Notes under the pieces: model-generated
The model's input: the letters and a program-made list of their open reading frames with translations, nothing else
Told to the model about the DNA's origin: nothing
Database searches by the model: none
Translations under genes and position numbers: made by a program
Shown: positions 12,001 through 19,095 of the stretch, one piece after another
Layout of the letters: each line of letters opens with the position of its first letter
Position numbering within the stretch: position 1 is the stretch's first letter
Source of the DNA: Apostichopus parvimensis
Taxonomy: Eukaryota; Echinodermata; Holothuroidea; Aspidochirotida; Stichopodidae
Reading direction: 5' to 3'
Length of the DNA: 20,360 nt
Assembly: GCA_000934455.1 (NCBI GenBank)
Contig: KN890179.1
Location: forward strand, 1-20,360

Positions 12001-15000
12001 TCAGGTGCATTGAGGGATTCTCTGGTGATAATTGTGAGATGAAAACTGGGGGACCTGAACCAAGGACTAACACACCAAGTAATAGCATCAGTGAGTTGTC
12101 ATCCACTTCCTTTTGTTACTAAATTAAAGTGATTCTCAGCTAGTTTTAGACCTGCAAGTGTTCATTTGCCTTTTGAGGTAAAATAAAATCATCTCTTTTG
12201 ATGATCGTTCCAACTGGAGTCTTATTAGTTGAAGTGAAGTCGGACAGATGTCATACTTCAAATGCGAATATTACTGCCTTGTATATAGTCATGAATGTGA
12301 TTATGTTTTTAGTTGAAGCCAAATTATTCTTTTGTGTCCATAGCAACATTTATAGCAATTCCAGTGGTCTTTGGTTTGAATTCCACTCGTTGCTCTTTAC
12401 AATGTATACTAATGAAATACAGTCAAATTCGAATTGTTCTGTCGTTAAGTACGCTGACGACACTGCTATTTCTTGTAAAATTTCGAAACTCTCACACGAA
12501 AGAGATAATAGTCTGTAAATATCATTCATTTCTGACATTACTGATATATGTCAACAGAAGAATCTTATCCTCAATCCGACAAAATCCAAAGAAATGGTAT
12601 TTGAAAATATTAACATCAAGCATGCAGGTCTCATCCAAACTAAATCCGAAAAACTTGTAATTGAGGACTCTGAAGTTGAACGTGTGTCTCATACCATGTA
12701 TCTTGGTGTGCGTATAGATAACAAATTAACATTCACTGGTCATATTTCAAATATACTACGACGAGTCTACTACATTGTATCCACATTGACATATCTCGTT
12801 CCGTTCTTCGAATTAGACGTGAGGCATAAAGTATTTGTAACATCGATTCTGCCCCATATAATATATGCTGTGCCTGTTTGGTATCATTTTCTACTTGCCT
12901 GTGATAAACAAAGAATCAGAGCATTCTTGAAGTATTGTGCTAAGATTTTCAGGTTGGATTATGAGAGTATGGTTGATCAGGTCAATGGTAGAGCTAGGCG
13001 TGAATTTATCAGACTAAGTAGGAATATTCAAAGAGAAGAAAATCACCCGCTTCATGCAGAACTGAAATCACTGTGTCGACACACTAGCTATAATCTCAGG
13101 AATCGTGCATTGACACCAAAATATAGAGTGCAAGTGTTCAGAAACTCGTTTGTATACAGAGCATCTATTTTTATTCAACATGACACTTTAAATGACTTGA
13201 TTTGATGTAATTTGTATAGTTTCCACAATTTTTATTCCCTAATTGGGTTACTGTTTCCTAACTTTTATACATTTTATGAATGCACATAACATTTTATTTA
13301 TTTTATTTATTATACTCACCATTTTCCTATTTATGAACTGTATTTTATGCAATTTATACTGGAATAAACGAAACGAAACTAAAAAAAACTAGCCAAGAAC
13401 CCAATTGTTCGCTCTCTGCAACTGTGTTCTTTGCTATTTACAGATAAACTGTTCTACCATTTGTACATCAGTAGTGTGAATCACTGGTTTGACTTCAAAC
13501 TATTGAATTGTGGGTCATCAGTGTTGGCCTCAAATTTTAGCATGATAAATTTTCTAGAAGTTTTCAAAAGAACTTTGCTAGAAGCTCTGATCCTCAAATT
13601 TATCCATTAGTTGAGGAGTATATTTTAATATCTCAGTATGAATATAAACTACTTTTACAGTGGCAGTAAAAATGCTTATTAAAATTTGAGCATGACTGAC
13701 TATTTTGGGGCTTTCAAGCAAATAATTGGTAGGGTGGGGGGGGGGGATACTTGCCGACCTTTAAAGTAGGGTTATGTATGTCCTGATTAATTGGGATCGT
13801 TTCATTGTTGCAACAACCATATATTATTCCGCAGGCCATAAATTGTCCCTATTTTCTACAGTTATTTTGGACGTTCAAAGATATCACCGTTTTTACGATG
13901 AGCATTTACGTTAACTAAGAAAAGTAACGCGGTAGTAGTCATCACTCTTTGTGACCGTTTTGCAAGCGTGATATAATCGTTTTCAACACAAACATGATTG
14001 ATGGCAAAAGCTGTGAATCATGTTCATTACTAACATTCATTAGTACTTTGGTTAGTACAGTACACTAGTAACATTTAGTCTAACACCATTTAGACCATAC
14101 CGCAAAGCCTAAGTCAGAACCCCATTCTGCTACCCTTATTATCATACTGGGTCTCACTTTTCAACCAAAGAAATATATTAATCCTATCTTAAGCTGATTT
14201 TTCATGTCATAAAATAAATGATAACAATTTTAAAACTGATACAGACCATATATGTTGTCATTTTGAATTAAAACTTACATTTAAATGTTTATAACTATCC
14301 TTCATGAATATTCACCATCGTATTTGTTTATATTTTCAGATGGCCTGATTGCGATTGTGATATGCGTGGCAGTGATTATAATAATCATCGTCGTTATCGT
14401 TGCCGTTATACTAGTGAGGAGATCTCAAAAGTAAGAAAATAAAATGATACTTTATATGCAATTGTTTACATCGCTTTGTACTTCTAAAGACTATAATTTA
14501 CTTACGTTGATACCTCCAAAGTTTTGTGGATTTGAAACTGATAAATGTTCTAGAAACGATGAAAACCACAAGCTTCAAGGGGGAGGGTTGCCCTACTGTT
14601 ACTTCCTCTCTTCAACACACTTCTACAACCGTATCGGCTGTTGCGAAAAATATACAACATAACTACATTAAATGGTGTATCATCTTTGCCTAGTGTCATT
14701 GAAATCCATGACAGGACCCAGGGACAATTATGTCACTAGCTCCCTCCCCCACCCCCTTCCTCCTTAGTAGTCTTCATTTTCCTACATTATGAAAATTGGG
14801 ATATGTTATTCTTTATCCCATATTTCTCTGCTTCCTCTTATTGAACCCAGGGTCCCAAAGCTATACCTCCTGACACTCCCCCTTACGTCAGGCTTGTGTC
14901 GCCCACTTTACTCTCCAAATATGCCTGAGACGTATCTTCTTTTATCAAATCCACTTTAGTTACCTTATTGCTATACGCTTGCAGCAACAACAAAAAATCC

Positions 15001-16688
15001 TGTTTCGAAGTGGATATTTTATGATTGTTATGATAATAGAAAATAAAAAAATAAACTAGGCTAAAATAGATAGCTAGCAACAGTTTCACATTCTGTGCAC
15101 TTTTAAGTTCAGAGTTACCTATATCTATTCAAGAATAGTGCCATCCCATACATACTATTGCTTGCTATTAAAACTGTCCTCTTCCCTGACACAGAATCTT
15201 GCCCTGGTGAGGGGTGTCATGTAACAAAGTTGGGTAGAAAAACTCCCAGAGGAAAGTGTCCTGTGAACAGGAATTGTGGGCTAAAAGTAATATAAGGGAT
15301 AATCCTGAGGGAAATTTTCTTTTGGACTAATGAAAGACAAACACATTCTAAGCAACCTGGTGAAATTTGTTTACAATTACTTCAAATTGGGATATTAATA
15401 GTTGAATTTGTCACAGTTAGTACCATATGGTGAACATGAAGCAAACAGGTGTGGTGTCATAGTTGCACACCGAGAGCTAAATGTTTTATTTTATTGTTTT
15501 GACCTTTGAATAGTTGGAATGGACAGGGTTTCAACTTTGCTGTAAGGGTGTGTGAAATTGTTACTGTTACCCCAAAGTCTGAAGTGTATTCATACTACGT
15601 TACTGCACAGCAATTTTGAAGGAAAAAAATTAGATTTTAATGAATTTGCTAAAAAACATAAGAAAAGTAGTCAGTGTGCAACTATGACATCACACCTCAC
15701 ATCACATTCACTTTTGCTACAAAACATTTCACCTTCAAATGTTGATATGGTCTCCGATAGGTGAGGGGTAGCCCCAATTTGCAACCTTTGAAACAATGTG
15801 AAAGAAATTCTGTCTGCCAGTGGGGGAGGTGCTAAACAACCCCTCCTCCTCCCCAGTATACAGAGTTGTGTGACTAAATTGTCTACTACAGGACATCCAT
15901 CCTAAACCATAGTGGTCTTACATTGTATATGAGAAGGAAATAGACTGCACTGATTGATATTTAGAAAGACAGAAAACAAAACAACGTTTCTCTGTTGAAG
16001 TTGCTTATTAAGCTAAATCAGTTTTTAATGCTACATTGTCAAGATCTAGCCTGAAGAAAAATCATTAATTTAAAATGTCTCTGGATTCATCTTTTTTCCC
16101 CCTTTTTCTTTATTTTTCCTTCTCCTTCTATAGAGATGACACAACTGGGACAGTGATTTACAGTGATGCTGGCGACATCACGATACCCACAACCCCTCAG
16201 GTATGTAGTGAGGGAAGTTATCCTAACACCTGGTTCCTCTTATATCAATGATAAATCAGACAGTAGGCTGCATTCTGTCAACAAAGTTTGGCTTTTATAT
16301 TGGCCCTGCTCCTGAACTTGAAAGTGGCAAGATATGTTGTTATAATGGTCTTTGGGATTGAACCAGTGGGCTCCTACCACCCATCCCCACAACCCCTGTT
16401 CCTTTCACCAACCCCTTCATCAACTTACACAAGGAAAGCAAATTTTATTATTGTCTTTTCTTTTCACAGCCTGCACCTCTTCAATTCTCCAATCCTAACT
16501 TTAGTAACGGAGACAACAGCAAGGACACAGGTTTACCTGGGGATTATGACCTACCCAAGAAGGGTGAGGATGTTATTGCATTAGACATGACCACAGGTCA
16601 AGTAGAGAATGCATACAGTACAACACTGAGCTCCTTCTCACCAACCGAAGATGAAGCAGATACCAACACTCTTGTTAAGAAGGATTAG
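1..16688 (+). CDS. LRP2: LDL-receptor-related protein, megalin/LRP2-like, C-terminal part (14 coding exons, 5' partial)
   Basis: Joined exons: 1-94, 1237-1359, 2563-2707, 3901-4092, 4617-4840, 5464-5649, 8664-8807, 8991-9090, 9784-9827, 10585-10636, 12005-12090, 14340-14430, 16134-16200, 16470-16688. Together they are 1767 nt, 588 codons plus TAG, all introns GT...AG with phases that fit. Domains by fragment residue: EGF 1-31; six-blade YWTD-type propeller about 32-318; EGF 324-369; Pro/Thr linker 370-386; short EGFs 387-414 and 418-446; transmembrane helix about 466-489; cytoplasmic tail 490-588 with FSNPNF at 522-527. LRPs are large endocytic receptors for lipoproteins, proteases, vitamin carriers and morphogens; propellers drive ligand release in endosomes and FxNPxY-type motifs recruit PTB adaptors. 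The C-terminal NTLVKKD resembles vertebrate megalin from memory, which favours LRP2 (about 0.6) over LRP1. The tail is about half the roughly 210 residues I recall for human megalin. The receptor class itself is very secure. Confidence 0.93.
95..1236 (+). other. Intron 1 (non-coding, 1142 nt)
   Basis: Donor gtatta at 95 and acceptor cccattag ending at 1236, preceded by a long T-run. It holds a two-copy 91-bp duplication near 281-440 and a C-rich patch near 967-985. Two open frames near 1018-1409 run across the acceptor, but only the part from 1237 in the exon-2 frame is LRP-like. I see no RNA gene or recognisable transposon in the rest. Confidence 0.85.
281..445 (+). repeat. Two-copy tandem duplication, period 91 bp
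   Basis: The sequence ATACCACTCT.CACTGTCCTC begins at 281 and recurs at 372 as ATACCACTCTATACTGTCCT. Both are followed by a shared CATAT.ATGCTTCAAAGCACTG block. The first 50 or so bases of the copies match closely and the ends have drifted. It is an intronic local duplication with no coding potential. Confidence 0.75.
1237..1359 (+). CDS. LRP exon 2: propeller blade 1
   Basis: Acceptor ...cattag|AC and donor AAAG|gtagtt; phase 1 in, phase 1 out. The translation contains RPRLLYASGREIRFLNY, the usual first-blade signature of an LRP propeller (an aliphatic pair, a Y/F motif, then EIR). This blade has YASG (fragment 39-42) where others carry YWTD, as first blades in the family often do. The exon ends in SLDTHK. 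Confidence 0.92.
1430..2040 (+). repeat. AT-rich degenerate minisatellite with higher-order pattern
   Basis: A stretch of about 600 bp in intron 2 is built of diverged units of about 30-35 bp around the core AAAAGTCACATTAGTAA, followed by TGACATGAAAT and AAGAAAT. The core AAAGTCAC recurs many times. A longer block with TCACAG.AGCAAT.ACATGAAAT recurs near 1506, 1669, 1823 and 2002, spaced 163, 154 and 179 bp, which indicates irregular higher-order amplification. It has no coding potential. The rest of intron 2 (1360-1429 and 2041-2562) shows nothing recognisable. Confidence 0.8.
2563..2707 (+). CDS. LRP exon 3: propeller blade 2
   Basis: Acceptor ttctccccag|AC and donor GG|gtgagt; phase 1 in, phase 2 out. 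It encodes DTVIWTDSSLKVIKRA, a clear YWTD-family blade (IWTD at fragment 76-79), and ends with PSGISVDFMGG, the classic strand before the next YWTD motif. A long acidic loop (FSDDDVAVAET) separates the two. Confidence 0.95.
2708..3900 (+). other. Intron 3 (non-coding, 1193 nt)
   Basis: Donor gtgagt, acceptor tttgtatcag. It contains a CTGCAG-rich inverted repeat near 3063-3195. Short open frames at 2708-2944, 3305-3490 and 3571-3807 have no recognisable protein character and no splice logic linking them to the gene. Confidence 0.8.
3063..3195. repeat. Inverted repeat with 18-bp arms rich in CTGCAG
   Basis: The left arm CTGCAGCCAGGCTGCATA (3063-3080) matches the reverse complement of 3178-3195 (CTGCAGCAAGGCTGCATC) at 16 of 18 positions, with a spacer of about 97 bp. 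Another CTGCAG lies in the spacer, and GCTGCTGCAGC follows the right arm. It could be a foldback or MITE remnant; no target duplication was recognised. Confidence 0.6.
3901..4092 (+). CDS. LRP exon 4: propeller blade 3
   Basis: Acceptor tgtatcag|A and donor GG|gtaagt; phase 2 in and out. It encodes NIYWVDQGVPF (YWVD at fragment 124-127), then an unusually long insertion with ARTRRQTVIDTMVTKEV before the expected RISVAKLDGSSPRTLV strand, and ends in EIVVNPRRG, the standard lead-in to the next blade. The insertion lengthens the loop after the YWVD strand relative to a typical blade. Confidence 0.96.
4093..4616 (+). other. Intron 4 (non-coding, 524 nt)
   Basis: Donor gtaagt, acceptor ggtttcag. 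It includes an 11-base C-run at 4417-4427. No gene, RNA or named repeat is visible; the minus-strand frame at 4512-4757 is a shadow of exon 5. Confidence 0.8.
4617..4840 (+). CDS. LRP exon 5: propeller blades 4 and 5
   Basis: Acceptor ggtttcag|G and donor GAAG|gtaaag; phase 2 in, phase 1 out. Blade 4 is YMYWTNKGENASIEWAFM (YWTN in place of YWTD), followed by EPAGLTIDF. Blade 5 is IYFCDSHANRIESMNWNGTG (YFCD). Two N-glycosylation sequons fall here: N195 (NAS) and N248 (NGT). Reading continues open into the intron to a TGA at 4987, but the donor and the match of exon 6 to the family show that splicing happens at 4840/4841. Confidence 0.96.
4841..5463 (+). other. Intron 5 (non-coding, 623 nt)
   Basis: Donor gtaaag, acceptor ccttaacag. 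It contains a G-rich patch at about 5056-5085 with a nine-base G-run at 5068-5076. No other structure is recognised. Confidence 0.8.
5464..5649 (+). CDS. LRP exon 6: propeller blade 6 and hinge to EGF
   Basis: Acceptor ccttaacag|AT and donor GGTG|gtatgt; phase 1 in and out. It encodes LRNPIHCEVFESFLYITSRG (blade 6, YITS in place of YWTD), then IEVRNVNAPTGLKMNHPIRY, matching the closing segment of LRP propellers that leads to xNPC of the next EGF. A GT at 5646-5647 would also preserve phase, but gtatgt at 5650 fits the donor consensus better. Confidence 0.94.
5677..6995. mobile_element. Outer inverted-repeat DNA element (MITE-like), split by a second element
   Basis: The left end GGGTGCTTTTATGCTAGATC (from 5677) matches the reverse complement of the right end, GGGTGCTTTTACACTAGGTC (ending 6995), and similarity continues through GGATCAGATC, giving terminal inverted repeats of about 30 bp. 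Without the 768-bp inner insertion it is about 550 bp. Motifs like GATCTGATCC and TGTAAA.G recur inside in both orientations. It has no transposase frame, so it is non-autonomous. Flanks (AAT before, TAT after) give no clean target duplication, so the superfamily is unassigned. Confidence 0.8.
5760..6527. mobile_element. hAT-like non-autonomous DNA transposon inside the outer element
   Basis: The left end CAGGCCTCGAC (5760-5770) is the exact reverse complement of GTCGAGGCCTG (6517-6527). The flanking octamers are GTAAACGA (5752-5759) and GTAAACGC (6528-6535), identical at 7 of 8 positions, as expected for the 8-bp target duplication of hAT elements. Many GGCGA/TCGCC motifs sit near both ends, like subterminal transposase-binding repeats. 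No transposase frame is present in its 768 bp. Confidence 0.85.
6996..8663 (+). other. Remainder of intron 6 (no gene recognised)
   Basis: About 1.7 kb of AT-rich sequence between the outer transposon and exon 7. A mildly less AT-rich stretch at about 7080-7310 has short open codons but no recognisable family. A 12-base C-run lies at 8577-8588. The two opposed frames at 8155-8403 are chance. The intron ends with the acceptor cgtttctcag at 8663. Confidence 0.7.
8664..8807 (+). CDS. LRP exon 7: complete EGF-like domain after the propeller
   Basis: Acceptor tttctcag|CG and donor AAAA|gtaaga; phase 1 in and out. It encodes SNPCEGAPCTSLCLV, then YVCACEDGDYFL and ending TICNK. Six Cys are present (326, 331, 335, 351, 353, 367), a full EGF of the type that caps LRP propellers. 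NPC...C...LCL is the family hallmark. Confidence 0.96.
8991..9090 (+). CDS. LRP exon 8: Pro/Thr linker and first part of short EGF module A
   Basis: Acceptor catctcag|CT and donor GCAG|gtaaca; phase 1 in, phase 2 out. It encodes the linker DVPTLSPTPLLTP, plausible for O-glycosylation, then NCKCTSDGVCDVTTRKC, the first four Cys of a compact EGF (387, 389, 395, 402). Intron 7 before it is only 183 nt. Confidence 0.94.
9091..9783 (+). other. Intron 8 (non-coding, 693 nt)
   Basis: Donor gtaaca, acceptor atttacgtag. Nothing is recognised in it; the opposed frames at 9101-9524 lack protein-like character. Confidence 0.8.
9784..9827 (+). CDS. LRP exon 9: second part of short EGF module A (44-nt micro-exon)
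   Basis: Acceptor ttacgtag|A and donor CTAG|gtaagt; phase 2 in, phase 1 out. It encodes RCFQGFTGEFCESVL, the C5-C6 half of an EGF (GFTGEFC is the classic C-terminal EGF signature). Too short to be seen as a free open frame. It parallels exon 11 in phase, length pattern and sequence. Confidence 0.93.
9885..10310 (+). repeat. 105-bp tandem repeat array, each unit two 52/53-bp half-units
   Basis: GATCA starts the equivalent position of successive units at 9893, 9998, 10103 and 10208, exactly 105 bp apart. The two central units are nearly identical; the outer ones are diverged. Within a unit, GATGTGTATCTCATACAT and GATGTGTATCTGATACAA mark two related halves of 53 and 52 bp. The period is a multiple of three, so a repetitive minus-strand frame stays open at 10016-10234; it is not a gene. 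The rest of intron 9 (9828-10584) shows nothing else. Confidence 0.92.
10585..10636 (+). CDS. LRP exon 10: first part of short EGF module B
   Basis: Acceptor ttccttag|TT and donor GCTT|gtaagt; phase 1 in, phase 2 out. It encodes VPTCSGNGILDSDTKKC, resembling CSGxGxCDxxTxKC of tenascin/EGF repeats but without the first and third Cys. The split falls between C4 and C5 at the same place and phase as in exon 8. Confidence 0.91.
10637..12004 (+). other. Intron 10 (non-coding, 1368 nt)
   Basis: Donor gtaagt, acceptor tattttcag. It carries a tRNA-like sequence at 11701-11772. The short frames at 10780-10980, 11202-11390 and 11882-12106 (minus) show no family. Confidence 0.8.
11701..11772 (+). repeat. 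Decayed tRNA-like sequence, probable tRNA-derived SINE head
   Basis: An A-box-like TATAGCTCAGTTGG (11707-11720) and a B-box-like GTTTCGAATCT (11752-11762) stand at tRNA spacing. Between them TTTGTAA resembles an anticodon loop with TGT (Thr). The acceptor and anticodon stems do not pair well, and the T stem relies on wobbles and a mismatch, so it is unlikely to be a working tRNA. A tRNA-derived SINE or tRNA pseudogene is the best reading; the SINE boundaries are not resolved. Confidence 0.7.
12005..12090 (+). CDS. LRP exon 11: second part of short EGF module B and juxtamembrane stalk
   Basis: Acceptor tattttcag|G and donor ATCA|gtgagt; phase 2 in, phase 1 out. It encodes LCIEGFSGDNCEMKT (C5-C6 half of an EGF) and a short polar stalk, GGPEPRTNTPSNSI, that leads to the membrane helix. 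Over the first 32 bases from the TGC codon it matches exon 9 at 24 positions. Confidence 0.94.
12340..13390 (+). mobile_element. 5'-truncated LINE (CR1/Jockey group) with reverse-transcriptase C-terminal half
   Basis: In intron 11, one plus-strand frame from about 12350 carries LLFTMYTNEIQ and VVKYADDTAI; the catalytic YADD codons are 12450-12461. After one in-frame stop (TAA at 12516-12518) the same frame resumes with DICQQKNLILNPTKSKEMVF and runs to TGA at 13203-13205. It includes YLGVRIDNKLTF, HIIYAVPVWY and HTSYNLRNRA, the thumb/C-terminal region of CR1/Jockey-type LINEs. The endonuclease and most fingers motifs are absent (5' truncation). An AT-rich 3' UTR ends near AATAAACGAAACGAAAC, a short-repeat tail typical of the group. 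Same orientation as the host gene. Boundaries are approximate. Confidence 0.88.
13391..14339 (+). other. Remainder of intron 11 (no gene recognised)
   Basis: An 11-base G-run lies at 13736-13746. The stretch at about 13750-14110 keeps more CpG than the surrounding DNA and may be an unclassified repeat, but I found no terminal repeats or coding frame. The intron ends at acceptor tattttcag (14339). Confidence 0.6.
14340..14430 (+). CDS. LRP exon 12: transmembrane helix and stop-transfer
   Basis: Acceptor tattttcag|AT and donor AAAA|gtaaga; phase 1 in, phase 2 out. It encodes NGLIAIVICVAVIIIII and onward through VVIVAVILV to RRSQK: about 24 hydrophobic residues (fragment 466-489) rich in Ile/Val, followed by Arg-Arg as cytoplasmic stop-transfer. 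This fixes type I topology and the start of the tail. Confidence 0.95.
14431..16133 (+). other. Intron 12 (non-coding, 1703 nt)
   Basis: Donor gtaaga, pyrimidine-rich acceptor ctatag. I see no transposon, RNA gene or exon; the frames at 14444-14662, 14883-15089 (minus) and 15552-15764 look random. Several C/T-rich patches occur (for example 14744-14765). Confidence 0.75.
16134..16200 (+). CDS. LRP exon 13: membrane-proximal cytoplasmic tail
   Basis: Acceptor ttctatag|A and donor CTCAG|gtatgt; phase 2 in, phase 0 out. It encodes DDTTGTVIYSDAGDITIP and TTPQ, a short acidic and Thr-rich segment directly after the stop-transfer. Phase and size join cleanly to exon 14. No internalisation motif lies here. 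Confidence 0.88.
16470..16688 (+). CDS. LRP exon 14: cytoplasmic tail with FxNPxF motif and C-terminus
   Basis: Acceptor cttttcacag|CCT, phase 0; stop TAG at 16686-16688. It encodes PAPLQFSNPNFSNGD, in which FSNPNF (16485-16502) fits the FxNPxY/F motif recognised by PTB adaptors such as Dab2 and ARH in this receptor family. Later come GDYDLPKK and VENAYSTTLSS, and the end TNTLVKKD, close to the TANLVKED near the end of vertebrate megalin as I recall it. The intron before it is only 269 nt. An overlapping frame at 16288-16584 is a shadow. Confidence 0.95.
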   Translation, partial: PAPLQFSNPNFSNGDNSKDTGLPGDYDLPKKGEDVIALDMTTGQVENAYSTTLSSFSPTEDEADTNTLVKKD

Positions 16689-16769
16689 GTCGTCAAACCG
16701 ATGCTCTAATGGGAAGTGAAAGGTGACAAGCATTGAGGGTATTAATAGGAAAGTATTCATATTGTAAGA

Positions 16770-16775
16770 AATAAA
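16770..16775 (+). promoter_or_regulatory. Candidate proximal poly(A) signal AATAAA
   Basis: This is the first canonical hexamer after the LRP stop codon, 82 nt downstream. It would give a very short 3' UTR. Vertebrate LRP genes often have longer ones, so a distal signal such as 18857-18862 may be used instead or as well. Confidence 0.45.
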
Positions 16776-16879
16776 ACTGATACATAGATATAGGAAATAC
16801 TAATTGAGAGAACTGATCATATATTGACTCAATAATGGTACTGAAACAAATTATAGAGTGCTGTAGGGTATGGGGTATA

Positions 16880-17160
16880 TAAATACTGTTAGCCTGCTCA
16901 TTGACCCCCCCCCCCCTGCTCCAACCTTTTTCATCAGAGATGCTAACCTAACTAGTGCCCCGCTATTATTGGGTATCTGAAATACTGGTACCCTCCCTGT
17001 TATTGTGTATCCTATTATTGGTCTGCCCATGAACTCCTTCTCCCCCACCTATTTCCCTTTTATTTTTTTATAAGAGATACTATTTACCTACCTAGTGTCC
17101 CCCTATTATTGCATATTCAAAATACTGTTACTCTACCTATTATTGTGTATCTGAAAGATT
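16880..17160 (+). repeat. Two-copy direct duplication, period about 137 bp
   Basis: AGAGATGCTAACCTAACTAG (from 16936) and AGAGATACTATTTACCTACC (from 17073) begin parallel blocks. Both continue with AGTG.CCC.CTATTATTG, AAATACTG.TAC and TATTGTGTAT. The copies are diverged by small gaps. It lies in the 3' UTR or just beyond it and has no coding role. Confidence 0.7.
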
Positions 17161-18856
17161 GTTAACAGTGACAGACCACTGTATATATGAAATAGGGTCA
17201 GTCTCCATAGTGTCCATATGGTGATGTTACTTGGTACATCAGCTAGCAAATAGTTACTACACGGATGTTTTTGTAATCCTCTAAAGAAATAAGAGATAAG
17301 TGTCAAAGTATTTTAAGCCAAACCATATTTTCTATTTTTACACAAAATGCCTGTCTAGCATGTGGCCTTTGTTAATTTGCCTTCAAACTGAAATGTTACC
17401 TGTGAAAGATCATTATGCAAGATTGGCCACCGAATATGCTAAAAAGCCAAATTATGGTCACCAAAATCTCCATAGAAGAAATTTTACATTAGTGGTTACA
17501 ATATGGCTCTTTATGTAGTCATGTCTTCTTCCATAGACAGTTGTCATTTTTCATCTGAAATATATGGGTATTTTGTTATTTATTTTTTAATTCACATTTT
17601 TGTAAGAAATGTGTAAACAATAGTTGGGTCGAACTAACTTTTATTTTTTTATTAAAAACTTTGAAAGAAAGACCAATGAACTTTCAAATTTTAGAATTTG
17701 AACATTTCTATACTTTTTCTATAAGTTTGCTAAAACTTTGTCTCTTTTTACTATTATTATGTTTTTTTTTTAATTGAGATATTGATGTATGTGTTAACTA
17801 CAATGCTTTTGCTATAGAGTCCATATTTCTGGTAATTTCACCATGAACAGTACTAAACAGTTAACATGTTGATTTATAGTCATTAATTATCAATATTTGT
17901 ATCCAGATAAATGTACCAAGAATTTAAAATAGTTGGTATTCAGGTACTTCTGTTAGTTTTCCATTGTTTTTCTTTCCAGGTACATATCTTTTACTAGTTT
18001 TTCTTATTTTGGGTGGAATACGTAAGGAAACAGTATTGTAACATTTCATGTTATGGAAGAATTATTTGGAGGTGGAATTTTCTCCATATTTTGTTTTCAA
18101 GCAAGTTAGTGTTTAAAGATATATAATGATGAGAATTAAAGTCAAGTCTATACTCGTAGACCTTTTGCATTTACTGTAAAGATTGGTTTTGTTATACCAG
18201 CAGTACACATACTTGAAGACCACACTCACAGGTATATTTCAAATATTAAAAGAATAATTTAGTTATACCAGAGAAGTTGAGATTCTTGTAAAGTTTCCCA
18301 CTTCTCATAGCATGCAGGCTCAAACTTTAACTAGTTCATGTGATCACAAATGGCCGAATGTTGTACCCGACAGGAAAAAGTTATTCCGATAAAAGAACTC
18401 TGATGATCCAGGAGGAAGCAGTTCTGATTGTAATATATTTTGCTACTCTCTTCATAATAATCAGTTTTTGTAGGCGTTTAGTATATTTTATAGTCAAACC
18501 AATTTACTTCCTCACCTATCATGAGATACAGCTGTCCCTTGATCTGTTACATTCCAGCCTTTGTGGTGATGGTTTGGAAGTGACTATAATTTTAGGACAA
18601 GCTTTTTTTTTCTCCATTTTTCATTATTTGCTTTTAATGTTACAAATATGCAATGTATATGTATCTTTGACAGGTTCTAACAATTTTCACTTTTGTCTCA
18701 CTTATTGGTTGTTTCGTTTGGGGTAATTTGCAAATGTCTAATTAAAACTTTAGTAAAGAAAATTGGAACAATTTAAAAAGACGAATGTGTCAACAGGTAA
18801 CTTTTACTTTTCTTTTATATTTTGGAAATATTATGTTTCTTTTATATGAAGGATTA

Positions 18857-18862
18857 AATAAA
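18857..18862 (+). promoter_or_regulatory. Candidate distal poly(A) signal AATAAA
   Basis: A canonical hexamer followed within 30 nt by a T-rich stretch resembling a downstream element. If used, the LRP 3' UTR would be about 2.2 kb. Confidence 0.35.
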
Positions 18863-19015
18863 TTTGTTTCTTCTATAGCCTTTTCTCTGTTGCTTTTAAC
18901 AGTCTATGTCACATTCCCATTTTTTTTGTCATAGAATTTTCTTTCACAATCTTAAAATCATTCTTCGATAGAAGTTCCATCTGTAGATTAGTTAGTAAGT
19001 TGGATGGATGGATGT

Positions 19016-19095
19016 GTATATACTATATATATATATATACTGAATATATATGTACTATATATATGTACTATATATATATGTACTATATACATATG
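19016..19095. repeat. Imperfect TA microsatellite with TATATGTAC units
   Basis: Alternating TA runs are interrupted by ACTG and repeated GTACTATATATA blocks across about 80 bp. It is self-complementary and likely length-variable. Confidence 0.9.

Noticed and set aside
12198-12340. ATG at 12198 as the start of the reverse-transcriptase frame
   Set aside because: The residues before about 12350 show no LINE similarity. The frame is open by chance in host intron upstream of the truncated element.
1-16688. Assignment to LRP1, LRP4 or LRP5/6
   Set aside because: LRP4 and LRP5/6 propellers carry far cleaner YWTD motifs, and LRP1 has a longer EGF string and two NPxY motifs in its tail. The C-terminal resemblance favours LRP2, but a full-length tree is needed, so the class is stated with moderate confidence.
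18340-18726. Plus-strand 128-codon open frame with a hydrophobic, membrane-like translation
   Set aside because: The hydrophobicity follows from T-rich DNA (Phe, Ile, Leu codons). There is no domain, no signal-peptide logic and no splice support, and it lies in 3' UTR or intergenic DNA.
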